Assembly (NCBI RefSeq): GCF_008868005.1
Contig: NZ_WAAO01000002.1
Span: 1 to 64,000 of the forward strand
Length of the DNA: 64,000 nucleotides
Source: Microbacterium algeriense
GTDB taxonomy: Bacteria; Actinomycetota; Actinomycetes; Actinomycetales; Microbacteriaceae
Direction of reading: 5' to 3'
Under the pieces are notes generated by a model that saw nothing but the letters and a program-made list of their open reading frames with translations, ran no database searches and had not been told where the DNA came from. The position numbers and the translations under genes are program-made. Positions within the stretch are counted from its first letter, which is position 1; the number at the start of each line of letters is the position of its first letter. Shown here one piece after another: positions 50,867 through 59,734 of this stretch.

Positions 50867-51856
50867 ATGACCGACACCCCCACTCCCGACGCCGCCCGCA
50901 TCCTCGACATCGCGACCGGCTACATGGCCGCGAAGCAACTCTTCCAGGCCAGCCGCATCGGCCTGTTCGCCGCCATCGCCGCAGGCGCCGACACGGCCGC
51001 GGCGATCGCCGAGCGCTGCGGGGTCAGCGAGCGGATCGCCCGGCTGCTCGCCGACGCCCTCGCCGCGAAGGGGCTCCTCGTCCGGACGGAGGGGCGCTAC
51101 GCCCTGACCCCCGACGCCTCCGCCTACCTCACGGGGGAGGACGCGGTGATCGACCTCGCCCCGTTCCTCACCTTCCTCGACGAGATCAGCTACCCGCACT
51201 GGCTGCAGTTCGCCCACACCGTCGACACGACCGAGCCCGGCGACCTGCAGATGGACGACGCGCGGTGGGGCACGTTCATGGCCGGCGTGATGACCTACAA
51301 CCGGCTGCACGCGCAGGAGTTCGGCCGCCGCGTCGACCTGGCCGGCGCGACGAAGGCCCTGGACTTCGGCGGTCTCTCCGCCGACTTCGCCCTCGCGGTC
51401 ATGGCCCGCAACCCCGAACTGCACACCACGTTCGTCTACGCACCCGGATTCGAGGACGGCGTCGCCGAGGCCGTCGCCGCAGCGGGCGTCGCCGATCGTG
51501 CCGAGGTGCAGGTCGGCGAGACGGCCACCGCGACGCCGCAGGGCGACTTCGACGCGGTGTTCGCGAACCATGTCATCCACCGCTTCTCGGCCGAGGAGAA
51601 CGCCCGCATCTTCCGCAACCTCCGTGCGGCCGCCGCTCCGGGTGCGACGCTCACGGTGCTCGACTTCTTCCTCGACGACGACCCGGAGCAGCGCGCGCTG
51701 GACGCGCTGCACGCGGGGGAGTATCTCGTGATCGACGGCACGGTCGTGTACCCGGAGGCCGAGGTGCGCTCTTGGCTCGCGGACGCCGGGTGGCAGGTGC
51801 AGGACAAGATCGCACTGGCGGGCAGCCCCCGCGTGCTCGTCGCCACGGCGATCTGA
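50867..51856 (+). CDS. SAM-dependent O-methyltransferase-like protein (COMT-type fold)
   Basis: 329 aa, SD GAAAGG. N-terminal winged-helix dimerisation domain (LFQASRIGLFAAIAAGADTA, AIAERCGVSERIARLLADAL; about residues 20-90) as in caffeic-acid-type O-methyltransferases. The methyltransferase domain starts near 150: ALDFGGLSADFALAVM stands where motif I (DxGGGxG) is expected, so the SAM glycine loop is degenerate. VFANHVIHRFSAEENARIFRN and TVLDFFLDDD are normal later motifs. May methylate a phenolic compound, or be a non-canonical member. Own promoter with the shared operator. Confidence 0.8.
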   Translation: MTDTPTPDAARILDIATGYMAAKQLFQASRIGLFAAIAAGADTAAAIAERCGVSERIARLLADALAAKGLLVRTEGRYALTPDASAYLTGEDAVIDLAPFLTFLDEISYPHWLQFAHTVDTTEPGDLQMDDARWGTFMAGVMTYNRLHAQEFGRRVDLAGATKALDFGGLSADFALAVMARNPELHTTFVYAPGFEDGVAEAVAAAGVADRAEVQVGETATATPQGDFDAVFANHVIHRFSAEENARIFRNLRAAAAPGATLTVLDFFLDDDPEQRALDALHAGEYLVIDGTVVYPEAEVRSWLADAGWQVQDKIALAGSPRVLVATAI

Positions 51857-51861
51857 GATCC

Positions 51862-51890
51862 GCCCCGGCGCCGCGACGCGGCGTCGGGGC
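51862..51890. terminator. Hairpin after the O-methyltransferase gene
   Basis: GCCCCGGCGCCGC-GAC-GCGGCGTCGGGGC: 13-bp arms with one mismatch and a 3-nt loop, starting six bases after the stop. First of two hairpins between convergent genes. Confidence 0.6.
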
Positions 51891-51916
51891 AGCAGGCTGG
51901 TCCGAGGGGGATCAGA

Positions 51917-51948
51917 GGCGGGCGGCATGCGTGAACATGCCGCCCGCC
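51917..51948. terminator. Bidirectional hairpin between O-methyltransferase and amidohydrolase genes
   Basis: GGCGGGCGGCATG-CGTGAA-CATGCCGCCCGCC is a perfect 13-bp stem with 6-nt loop, lying 17 bp from the end of the leftward amidohydrolase gene; suitable to stop transcription from both sides. Confidence 0.7.
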
Positions 51949-51964
51949 GTTTCCGTCCGCCCGC

Positions 51965-53341
51965 TCAGCGTGTGGACCCGCCCGGACGTGCGTCGACGCC
52001 TGCGCGCGCGTAGACCGTGCGTCCGTCGACGATCGTGCGGGAGACCGCGATCCCGGCGAAGGGGCGGCCCGGTGTCAGCGGGTCCTCGTCCAGAACCGTG
52101 AGGTCGGCCACCTTCCCGACTTCCAGCGAGCCCTTCCAGGCGGAGGCGCCGTCCTGGCGTGCGGCATCGACGGTCAGGGTGCGCAGCAGTCGCGTCCGTG
52201 TCCCTCGGTCGTCGCGGAGGCCCGCACCTGTGAGCAGTCCGAGCGAGGCGTCCAGGCCGAGCCGCCAGTCGGGGCTCGCGATGGGGGAGTCGCTCGTCAC
52301 GGTCGTGAGCGCGCCGGAGCCGAGCATCTCGGCGAGCGGCCAGGCCGCGGCGGTGCGTGCCTCCCCGAGCTGCAGTGCGGCCCAGGAGTGGGTGTGGGCT
52401 GCGATCAGCGGCTGCACGGCGAAGCCCGCGCCGATGCGGCTCATACGGGCGATCTGCGCGGGTGTGGCCAGGTCGCCGTGCACGACGTAGTGCGGCGCGG
52501 CCGGCGCGGGTGCTCCGGCCAGGTTCTCGAGCACCGCGAGGAACTCCGCGATCGAACGATCGCCCGTCGCGTGCACCGCGATCTGCAGGCCGCGGGCGGC
52601 GGCGAGTTCCACCATGCGCCGGAACGCGAAGAGCGCGCCGCGCTCCCCCCGGGTGAGGAGGGCGCCCGTCGTCCCGTCCGGGTACGGCTCCTCGACCCAC
52701 GCCGTCGCCATCGGGGGGATCCCATCGGCGAAGATCTTCACGCCGGGGATCGCGAGCCATCGCGCGTCGGTCTCGGGTGCGGACGTGCGGATGCCGCGCT
52801 CGAAGTCCTCGAGCGTGCTCTCGCCGTCGATCGTGCCGAACAGCCGGAGGAGGGTGACCCGGGAGGTCTGTGCGCGCTCGCGGTGCAGCTCGACATAGGC
52901 GTCGAGCATGTCCGAGCCGAAGCATCCGGTCTCGCCGTCGTCCTCCCCGGGGCCGATGCCCGGTTCGGTGTAGCTGGTGATGCCGAGCTCGGCCAGCAGG
53001 CTCCACGCGCGGCGGAGCGCGGAGCGGCGTTCGGCGGCGGTCGACACGAGTCGTCCGGACGGCTGCTGGTCAGGAGGGGTGTCGGAGAAGAAGAGGTGCG
53101 GCCACCGGGCGCCCAACCACGCGCCGTGCAGGTGGGCGTCGTTGATGCCGGGGACGACGGTGCGTCCGTCGAGCTCGATGATCTCGCGCGCCGCGAGCGC
53201 CTCGGCCTCGGCGTCGAAGGCGATGATCACCCCGTCCCGCACGGCCAGGGCGCCGACCACGGCGTCCGCGGGGTCGAGGGTGTGGATGCGACCGCCGCGG
53301 ATGATCAGATCGGCGTCGTCGCCGTGCAGTGAAGGGCTCAT
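51965..53341 (-). CDS. Amidohydrolase family protein (COG1574/YtcJ-like), second copy
   Basis: 458 aa from ATG 53341. DLIIRGGRIHTLDPADAVVG start, metal motif INDAHLHGAWLG (His-x-His), then IAVHATGDRSIAEFL, AAHTHSWAA and VTSDSPIASP for later metal and catalytic positions; C-terminal KGSLEVGKVADLTVLDEDPL is typical. Shorter than the copy at 4771 (547 aa) and only distantly similar. Hydrolyses an unknown amide-, imine- or formyl-type bond. The shared 18-bp motif lies directly before its ATG, tying it to the regulon of the 42-51 kb region. Confidence 0.88.
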   Translation of the reverse strand: MSPSLHGDDADLIIRGGRIHTLDPADAVVGALAVRDGVIIAFDAEAEALAAREIIELDGRTVVPGINDAHLHGAWLGARWPHLFFSDTPPDQQPSGRLVSTAAERRSALRRAWSLLAELGITSYTEPGIGPGEDDGETGCFGSDMLDAYVELHRERAQTSRVTLLRLFGTIDGESTLEDFERGIRTSAPETDARWLAIPGVKIFADGIPPMATAWVEEPYPDGTTGALLTRGERGALFAFRRMVELAAARGLQIAVHATGDRSIAEFLAVLENLAGAPAPAAPHYVVHGDLATPAQIARMSRIGAGFAVQPLIAAHTHSWAALQLGEARTAAAWPLAEMLGSGALTTVTSDSPIASPDWRLGLDASLGLLTGAGLRDDRGTRTRLLRTLTVDAARQDGASAWKGSLEVGKVADLTVLDEDPLTPGRPFAGIAVSRTIVDGRTVYARAGVDARPGGSTR

Positions 53342-53359
53342 TATTCCACCAGTGTAGAC
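53342..53359. promoter_or_regulatory. Shared 18-bp motif, site D (amidohydrolase promoter)
   Basis: TATTCCACCAGTGTAGAC on the plus strand abuts the amidohydrolase ATG (53341, minus strand). On the minus strand it contains TACACT, a possible -10, and GGTGGAA, a possible SD, so site, promoter and ribosome-binding region overlap. Confidence 0.55.
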
Positions 53360-53505
53360 GTAAAGATCGTCCCGAGACGAGAGCGTGAGGCGGGCGATTC
53401 GGTGCACCCCGATGCGGCTTGTACCCTGGACTCATCCCCCGAAACACCCGGCAACCTCGTGCGCGCCGGCGACCTCGGCGCGCGCTCACACATGCAAGGA
53501 CGCAG

Positions 53506-54954
53506 ATGAACGATTCCGCGGCACACCGCGACGACTGGACCGAGAGCGAAGAGCTGGCGGAGCGGATGATCCCGCTCATCGGGGCGCTCCGACGGGAGCA
53601 CGACGTGGTCACCTCTCTCCACGGGCACCGCCTGCTCGGGCTGTCGGCGACGGGGCTGGTCGAGGTGCACGAGCGCGTCGCGCAGCTCGGACACGAGCGG
53701 CTCCCGATCGAGGACACACTGGCGGTGCTGGAGGCGATCCACGCCCTCGCGCCCGGTGCCTCATCCCTCGACGTCGCGCGCCTCGTCGCCGGGCACGCCG
53801 AGAGCGGTCAGCCGCTGGAGACCTACCTCGCCGAGGTGCTCGCCCCCGCGATGGGGGCGGTCGCAGCCGAGCCGACCGATGTCGTGCTCTACGGTTTCGG
53901 GCGCATCGGCCGACTGCTCGCGCGCATCCTCATCGCGCACACGGGCGGAGGCAGCGGTCTGCGTCTGCGAGCCATCGTCGTCCGACGCGGCGCCGAGAAC
54001 GACCTCGTCAAGCGCGCCTCCCTGCTCCTGCGCGACTCGGTGCACGGACGCTTCGCCGGCTCCGTCACGGTGGACGAGGAGGCCGAGCAGATCATCGCCA
54101 ATGGCACCCGCATCCAGGTCATCTACTCCGACGACCCTTCGACGATCGACTACACCGCGTACGACATCAGGGACGCGATCGTGGTCGACAACACCGGACG
54201 CTGGCGCGACGAGGAGGGCCTCTCGCAGCACCTGCGCTCGACGGGGGCCGCCCGCGTGCTGCTCACGGCCCCCGGCAAGAGCCCGCTCAAGAACATCGTG
54301 CACGGCATCAACGACGACACCATCGCCGACTCCGACCGCATCCTCTCGGCCGCGTCCTGCACGACCAACGCCATCACTCCCGTGCTCGCGGCGATCGATG
54401 AGGCGTACGGCGTCGTCAAGGGACACGTCGAGACCGTGCACTCCTTCACGAACGATCAGAACCTGATCGACAACTTCCACAAGGGCGACCGTCGCGGACG
54501 CTCGGCGGTGCTCAACATGGTCATCACCGAGACCGGCGCCGCGAAGGCCGTCGCGAAGGCGCTCCCGCAGCTGGAGGGCAAGCTCACGGGCAGCTCCATC
54601 CGCGTCCCCACCCCCGACGTGTCGCTCGCGGTGCTGCACCTGACGATCGAGCGACCCGCCACGAAGGACGAGGTCAACGACTACCTGCGCCGCGTCTCGC
54701 TGCACTCGAAGCTGCGCCAGCAGATCGATTACGTGGAGAGTCCCGACGTCGTCTCCACGGACTTCGTCGGCTCGCACCGGGCCGGCATCGTCGACGGGCT
54801 CGCCACCATCGCCGACGAGGACACCCTCATCCTGTACGTCTGGTACGACAACGAGTTCGGCTACTCGTGCCAGGTGATCCGCGTGCTCGAGGTGATGGCC
54901 GGCTCGCACCCGATCGTGCTCCCCGAGCGCCGAGAGGTGACGCTGCGGGGCTGA
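53506..54954 (+). CDS. gap: Glyceraldehyde-3-phosphate dehydrogenase, long actinobacterial form
   Basis: 482 aa, SD AAGGACG before ATG 53506. About 120 extra N-terminal helical residues precede the NAD domain (VVLYGFGRIGRLLARIL, GFGRIGR motif). Catalytic Cys285 in SAASCTTNAITP and the His in the HSFTNDQNLIDN region. This length and N-terminal extension match the GapB-type enzyme of corynebacteria, which favours the gluconeogenic direction (family knowledge). The RamB-pckG locus, also gluconeogenic, lies 2-5 kb away. Confidence 0.92.
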   Translation: MNDSAAHRDDWTESEELAERMIPLIGALRREHDVVTSLHGHRLLGLSATGLVEVHERVAQLGHERLPIEDTLAVLEAIHALAPGASSLDVARLVAGHAESGQPLETYLAEVLAPAMGAVAAEPTDVVLYGFGRIGRLLARILIAHTGGGSGLRLRAIVVRRGAENDLVKRASLLLRDSVHGRFAGSVTVDEEAEQIIANGTRIQVIYSDDPSTIDYTAYDIRDAIVVDNTGRWRDEEGLSQHLRSTGAARVLLTAPGKSPLKNIVHGINDDTIADSDRILSAASCTTNAITPVLAAIDEAYGVVKGHVETVHSFTNDQNLIDNFHKGDRRGRSAVLNMVITETGAAKAVAKALPQLEGKLTGSSIRVPTPDVSLAVLHLTIERPATKDEVNDYLRRVSLHSKLRQQIDYVESPDVVSTDFVGSHRAGIVDGLATIADEDTLILYVWYDNEFGYSCQVIRVLEVMAGSHPIVLPERREVTLRG

Positions 54955-54994
54955 CCCCGCGCGCCGCGTCGGACGCGCCCGGCATGATGGGGGC

Positions 54995-56041
54995 ATGAAG
55001 ACCGCGACCCTGCGCGCCGAGCGCCTCCGATCGCACCGTCTGAGCGCGCCGACGCGCACGGTGACCGATGCGGCCGCCCACATGCTGGCCGTGCAGAGCC
55101 AGGACTTCACCGCGGGCCGGTGGGCACTCGCGGTCCGCACCCGCGGCGACGTGCGGCTGCGCGATGTCGACCGGGCATTCGACCGGGGCCGGCTCGTGCG
55201 GGCCTGGACCATGCGTGGCACGCTGCACACCGTGCCGTCGCGTGATCTCGGCTGGGTGCTGCAGGTCACGGCGGACCGGCAGCGGCAGCAGGCGGCGTCA
55301 CGGCAGTGGGATCTGGGGATCGACGAGGCGATGATCACCGCCGTCGTGGCGGCCCTCACGCCGAGGCTCCGCGACGGCGGCCTCACCCGCGGGGAGGTGT
55401 TCGAGGTCCTGCAGGGCATCGGCATCGACCCGACGGGGCAGCGGGGCATCCACCTGCTCTTCCGGCTCACGATCGACGGGCTGATCTGTCAGGGCCCCGT
55501 CGTCCCTCGGGAGGGGATCACGCGGGAGCAGCGCTTCGTCCTGGTCGAGGAGCACATCCGCGAGCACGCCGCCCCCGACGACCCCCTCGGCGAGCTGTTC
55601 GTCCGGTACATCGACGGTCACGGACCGGCGAGCGTCGCGGACTTCGCCTGGTGGTCAGGACTCACGCTGGGACAGGCGCGCGAGGCTGCGGACCATGCAT
55701 CCGGTCGTGTCGAGCAGGTCGAGGAGGGGCTCTTCTCCGCCGCCGCTCGTCCGCGACGGACGTCGGCAGCGACAGCCGTCCACGCGCTCGGCGCCTTCGA
55801 CGAGTACTACATCTCCTACGCCGACCGCACCGGGGTGTGCGCGCCCGAGCATCTGGCGGCCGTCGGCCCCGGCAAGAACGGCATGGTCAGGGCCACGCTC
55901 ATCGAGGACGGTCGGGTCATCGGCTGCTGGACGCACGCCGTCGCCCTGCGCGACACTCCGCCGGAACTGTTCGAGGGGCCGCGCGACCCTGCCGCGGTGG
56001 ACGCCGCCCTCGCCCGTTTCGCGTCCTTCGCCGGAGACTGA
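54995..56041 (+). CDS. Winged-helix DNA-binding protein, AlkZ/HTH_42 family
   Basis: 348 aa. Starts RAERLRSHRLSAP, with the AHMLAVQSQDF segment (Q-x-Q/D motif of AlkZ-type DNA glycosylases) near residue 35 and MRGTLHTVPSRDLGWVL after it, followed by the three winged-helix repeats of the HTH_42/AlkZ fold. Family members unhook interstrand crosslinks or act on alkylated bases, but most actinobacterial copies are uncharacterised. 40 bp after gap, on the same strand; probably independent in function. Confidence 0.82.
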   Translation: MKTATLRAERLRSHRLSAPTRTVTDAAAHMLAVQSQDFTAGRWALAVRTRGDVRLRDVDRAFDRGRLVRAWTMRGTLHTVPSRDLGWVLQVTADRQRQQAASRQWDLGIDEAMITAVVAALTPRLRDGGLTRGEVFEVLQGIGIDPTGQRGIHLLFRLTIDGLICQGPVVPREGITREQRFVLVEEHIREHAAPDDPLGELFVRYIDGHGPASVADFAWWSGLTLGQAREAADHASGRVEQVEEGLFSAAARPRRTSAATAVHALGAFDEYYISYADRTGVCAPEHLAAVGPGKNGMVRATLIEDGRVIGCWTHAVALRDTPPELFEGPRDPAAVDAALARFASFAGD

Positions 56042-56089
56042 GCGGGCGGACCGAGGGGCGGACCGTGGGGCGGAGGCGATGCCGGACGG

Positions 56090-57532
56090 CTACTCGCTCG
56101 CGTGCCGGCCGAGGAAGTTGTAGACCTCGTTGTCGTCCACGCCGGGGAACGCGCCGCGGGGGAGCGGGGAGAACATGTGCGTGTGCACGCGGGCGCTGGG
56201 CCAGGCCTTCCCGTTCCAGCGCTCCGTCAACTCGGTCGAGGGGCGCCGGCAGCACGACTCGTCGGGGCAGGTCGACACGGCCCGGTCGTTCGTCTCGCGT
56301 CCCCGCCACCAGCGGGCGTCGTCGAACGGCACGCCGACCGTGACCGAGAACTCCCCGTCCGTCGAGGAACCGGTCTGCGTCGAGCACCAGAACGTGCCCG
56401 ACGGGGTGTCGGTGTACTGGTGGTGCTCGACCGTGCGGTTCTGCTGGGTGAACGCGGCGCGGGCCTGGAACTTGCGGCACACCCGCTGGCCCTCCACGGC
56501 TCCCGTGACGTCCATCGGCAGTGGCAGGTCGTCGTTCTCGTAGACGCGCGTGATGGCCCCGGTCGAGTCGACGCGCAGGAAGTGCAGAGACATCCCGAGG
56601 TGCTGCGTGAGCAGGTTGGTCATGCGCATCCCGGCGGCCTCATGTGTGACGCCGAACCCGTCGCGGAAGTCCTCGACAGCGAGGTTGCGGTCCTTCTTCG
56701 CCTGCTGCAGGAACGCGACGGACGCCGTCTCCGGCATGAGGCAGCACGCGGCGAAGTAGTTGATCTCCAGGCGCTGCTGCAGGAAGTCGGCGTAGTCGGT
56801 GGGCGGGGTGTGACCGAGCAGACGGTGCGCCATGGCCTGCAGCGCCATCGAGCGGAGGCCGTGTCCCCCGGGGATCGACGCCGGCGGCAGGTAGATGCGC
56901 CCGTTCTCGAGGTCGGTGACCGAGCGGGTGGAGTGCGGGAGGTCGTTGACGTAGATGAGTTCGAAGCCGAGCTTCTCGGCCATGATGCTCACGGTGCGGT
57001 GGGTGAGCGCGCCCTGTGTGTGACCGGCGGCCTTGAGCTGCTTCTCGGCGAGACGTTCGATGTCGGGGAGGTAGTTGTTCTGCGCGCGCATCCGCAGGCG
57101 CAGCTCGGTGTTGGCACGGCGGGCCTCCTCCGGTGTCGCGATGGCTTCGCGCTCACGGCGCTCCAACTCGCGGTGCAGACCGAGGATCGACTCGATGGTC
57201 TCATCGCTCATGCCCTTGGTGACGCGCACGGGGGCGATGCCGAGCTGTCGGAACAGCGGACTCTCCTGCGCGCGCTCCAGAGCGATCTCGAGCGCGGCTC
57301 TCCGGTTCGGCGGCTCTCCCGAGATGAGGTCGGTCACCTCGGTCTTCGTGGCGTGGGCGATCGCCTGCAACAGGGAGAGCTTCGGTTCGCGCTTGCCGTT
57401 CTCGATCAAACTCAGCTGCGATCCGGCGACGCCGACCTGCGCGCCGAGTTCGTCGAGGGTGAACCCGTTCTCCAGCCGGTGATGACGGATGCGGTGGCCG
57501 AGGGTCGTGAGGTGGATGCCGGAGGACGCCAT
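56090..57532 (-). CDS. ramB: RamB-like XRE regulator with IrrE/short-chain acyl-sensing domain
   Basis: 480 aa. N-terminal XRE HTH (TLGHRIRHHRLENGFTLDEL, GVAGSQLSLIENGKREPKLS), middle ImmA/IrrE-like segment (AMAHRLLGHTPP, INYFAACCLMP) and a C-terminal DUF2083 part with conserved Cys (STCPDESCCRRP). This is the layout of RamB, the repressor of acetate/propionate metabolism genes in Corynebacterium. Divergent from pckG across 108 bp, with a RamB-like box in between, so it probably controls pckG and itself according to the carbon source. Confidence 0.88.
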   Translation of the reverse strand: MASSGIHLTTLGHRIRHHRLENGFTLDELGAQVGVAGSQLSLIENGKREPKLSLLQAIAHATKTEVTDLISGEPPNRRAALEIALERAQESPLFRQLGIAPVRVTKGMSDETIESILGLHRELERREREAIATPEEARRANTELRLRMRAQNNYLPDIERLAEKQLKAAGHTQGALTHRTVSIMAEKLGFELIYVNDLPHSTRSVTDLENGRIYLPPASIPGGHGLRSMALQAMAHRLLGHTPPTDYADFLQQRLEINYFAACCLMPETASVAFLQQAKKDRNLAVEDFRDGFGVTHEAAGMRMTNLLTQHLGMSLHFLRVDSTGAITRVYENDDLPLPMDVTGAVEGQRVCRKFQARAAFTQQNRTVEHHQYTDTPSGTFWCSTQTGSSTDGEFSVTVGVPFDDARWWRGRETNDRAVSTCPDESCCRRPSTELTERWNGKAWPSARVHTHMFSPLPRGAFPGVDDNEVYNFLGRHASE

Positions 57533-57577
57533 TGTTTGAGTCTAGCGAAAGAACCGCGATTCTTATCATCCGATTTG

Positions 57578-57590
57578 GCGAAAACTTCGC
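57578..57590. promoter_or_regulatory. RamB-like box between ramB and pckG
   Basis: GCGAA-AAC-TTCGC, a perfect 5-3-5 inverted repeat containing AAAACTTCGC, close to the corynebacterial RamB box AAAACTTTGCAAA (from memory). It lies 51-63 bp upstream of pckG. Confidence 0.55.
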
Positions 57591-57640
57591 TCGGACTCCG
57601 AAGAAGATGGATGCAACGCCCCCACTTCTAAGGAGCAGTC

Positions 57641-59503
57641 ATGGCCATGGCCGAAGTCCTCACGCCCCGCACGTCCCCCGTCGCCGCGACGCGCACGTTC
57701 GGTACCGCGCCGACCTATGACACTCCCGCGATGGCCGAGCTGGCCGCCTGGGTCGAGGAGATCCGGGAGCTGACGCAGCCCGACGCGGTGCACTGGGTGG
57801 ACGGATCGCGCGCCGAGAACGACTGGCTACTGCGCGGGCTCGTCGACGAGGGCAAGCTCATCAAGCTCAACCCGGAGTGGCGCCCCGGCTCCTACCTGGC
57901 TCGCTCGCACCCCAGCGACGTCGCGCGCACCGAGGGTCGAACGTTCATCTCCTCCGAGCGCGAGGAGGACGCCGGCCCCACGAACAACTGGGCCGATCCG
58001 GCCGAGATGCACGCCAAGATGGACGAGATCTTCGAGGGCTCGATGCGCGGTCGCACGATGTACGTCGTCCCGTTCTCGATGGGCCGCGTCGGCGGGCCGC
58101 TCTCGCACATCGGCGTGCAGATCACCGACAGCGCCTACGCTGTCGCCTCGATCGGCATCATGACGCGCGTCGGCGACGAGGTCACGCGACAGATCGCCGA
58201 GGGTGCGCCGTGGGTCAAGACCGTGCACTCGGTCGGGGCGCCGCTGGCTCCGGGTCAGCCCGACGTCGAGTGGCCGTGCAACGACGATAAGTACATCGTG
58301 CACTTCCCCGAGACGCTCGAGGTCTACTCCTACGGCTCGGGCTACGGCGGCAACGCGATCCTGGCCAAGAAGTGCTTCGCGCTGCGCATCGCCTCGGTGA
58401 TCGCCCGCGACGAGGGCTGGCTCGCCGAGCACATGCTGCTCATCCGCGTGATCGACCCGCAGGGCAAGGCGTACCACGTGGCCGCCGCGTTCCCGTCGGC
58501 CTGCGGCAAGACGAACCTCGCGATGCTGCGCCCGACGATCCCCGGCTGGAAGGTCGAGACCCTCGGCGACGACATCGCCTGGATCCGCCCCGGCGAGGAC
58601 GGCCGCCTGTGGGCCATCAACCCCGAGGCCGGCTTCTTCGGCGTCGCGCCGGGAACCGGCGAGTCGACCAACGTCACCGCGGTCGAGACCCTGTGGGGCA
58701 ACACGATCTTCACCAACGTCGCGCTCCGCCCCGACGGCGACGTGTGGTGGGAGGGCCTGACCGACGAGGCGCCCGCGAACCTGATCGACTGGGAGGGCAA
58801 CGACTGGACCCCCGAGTCGGGACGCCCTGCCGCGCACCCCAACTCCCGTTTCACGGTGTCGGCGGCCCAGTGCCCGCAGATCTCCGAGGACTGGGAGGAG
58901 GCCGTGCCGCTCGACGTGATCCTGTTCGGCGGACGCCGCGCGAGCAACGTGCCGCTCGTCGTCGAGGCCACCGACTGGACGCACGGCGTGTTCCTCGGCT
59001 CGAACATCTCCTCGGAGCGCACGGCGGCGGCCGAGGGCACCGTGGGCGAGCTGCGCCGCGACCCCTTCGCGATGCTGCCGTTCTGCGGCTACAACATGGC
59101 GGACTACTTCGGCCACTGGCTCTCGGTCGGCCGCGGTCTGCGCTTCGACCGTGCACCGCGGATCTTCCAGGTCAACTGGTTCCGTCGCGGTGCGGACGGC
59201 CGCTTCCTGTGGCCCGGGTTCGGCGACAACTCGCGCGTCGTGGACTGGATCATCCGCCGCGTGGCCGGTGACGTGCCCGCGGTCGACAGCCCGATCGGAC
59301 GCCTGCCGCGCGTGGAGGACCTCAACCTCGACGGGCTCGACCTCCCCGCCGCCGACCTCGACGAGCTGTTCTCCGTCGACGCGGAGGCGTGGAAGACCGA
59401 GGCCGACCTCACCGAGGAGTTCTACGACACGTTCGGCGACAAGGTTCCGGCGGCGCTGCGCGCCGAGCTGGCCTCGCTGCGCTACCGCCTCGCGAAGGCG
59501 TAG
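57641..59503 (+). CDS. pckG: Phosphoenolpyruvate carboxykinase (GTP)
   Basis: 620 aa, the usual length of GTP-type PEPCK; SD AAGGAGCAG before ATG 57641. Converts oxaloacetate plus GTP to PEP, CO2 and GDP, the first step of gluconeogenesis. Visible motifs: [20 protein letters not shown] for substrate binding, the P-loop [13 protein letters not shown] with the reactive Cys, metal-site [13 protein letters not shown] and [10 protein letters not shown], and [19 protein letters not shown]. Divergent from the ramB-like regulator, followed by three hairpins. Confidence 0.97.
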   Translation: MAMAEVLTPRTSPVAATRTFGTAPTYDTPAMAELAAWVEEIRELTQPDAVHWVDGSRAENDWLLRGLVDEGKLIKLNPEWRPGSYLARSHPSDVARTEGRTFISSEREEDAGPTNNWADPAEMHAKMDEIFEGSMRGRTMYVVPFSMGRVGGPLSHIGVQITDSAYAVASIGIMTRVGDEVTRQIAEGAPWVKTVHSVGAPLAPGQPDVEWPCNDDKYIVHFPETLEVYSYGSGYGGNAILAKKCFALRIASVIARDEGWLAEHMLLIRVIDPQGKAYHVAAAFPSACGKTNLAMLRPTIPGWKVETLGDDIAWIRPGEDGRLWAINPEAGFFGVAPGTGESTNVTAVETLWGNTIFTNVALRPDGDVWWEGLTDEAPANLIDWEGNDWTPESGRPAAHPNSRFTVSAAQCPQISEDWEEAVPLDVILFGGRRASNVPLVVEATDWTHGVFLGSNISSERTAAAEGTVGELRRDPFAMLPFCGYNMADYFGHWLSVGRGLRFDRAPRIFQVNWFRRGADGRFLWPGFGDNSRVVDWIIRRVAGDVPAVDSPIGRLPRVEDLNLDGLDLPAADLDELFSVDAEAWKTEADLTEEFYDTFGDKVPAALRAELASLRYRLAKA

Positions 59504-59513
59504 CCCCCAGACC

Positions 59514-59539
59514 GGTGCCGGTTCGGGGGAGCCGGCACC
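59514..59539 (+). terminator. Terminator-like hairpin after pckG
   Basis: GGTGCCGG pairs with CCGGCACC (59532-59539), 8-bp stem, 10 bp after the pckG stop; followed by TTGGGGCC. First of three hairpins in the 231-bp convergent gap. Confidence 0.6.
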
Positions 59540-59565
59540 TTGGGGCCCCGTGCCCCGCAGATCCG

Positions 59566-59624
59566 CGAAGGCGGGACATCCGAGACGAACCCATGGCTGA
59601 GTGGTCTCGGACGTCCCGCCTTCG
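59566..59624. repeat. Long inverted repeat, 21-bp arms
   Basis: Left arm 59566-59586 (CGAAGGCGGGACATCCGAGA plus C) pairs with right arm 59604-59624, 20 of 21 positions complementary, loop 17 nt. The arms contain no coding sign. Possibly a strong bidirectional terminator; the size also suits a small mobile or REP-type element. Confidence 0.7.
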
Positions 59625-59663
59625 TGTTGCCGTGCTCTCGCGAGCCCCCGGTTTCACGGCGAA

Positions 59664-59695
59664 ACCCCGCCCTGCGCACGCGCGCAGGGCGGGGT
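59664..59695. terminator. Perfect 14-bp hairpin before the ABC exporter's end
   Basis: ACCCCGCCCTGCGC-ACGC-GCGCAGGGCGGGGT, perfect stem with 4-nt loop, 40 bp from the stop of the leftward ABC exporter gene and so its likely terminator. Confidence 0.75.
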
Positions 59696-59734
59696 CTCGA
59701 CGGAAGGCCGGGGTTTCGGCGAGCTGGGGGAGTG

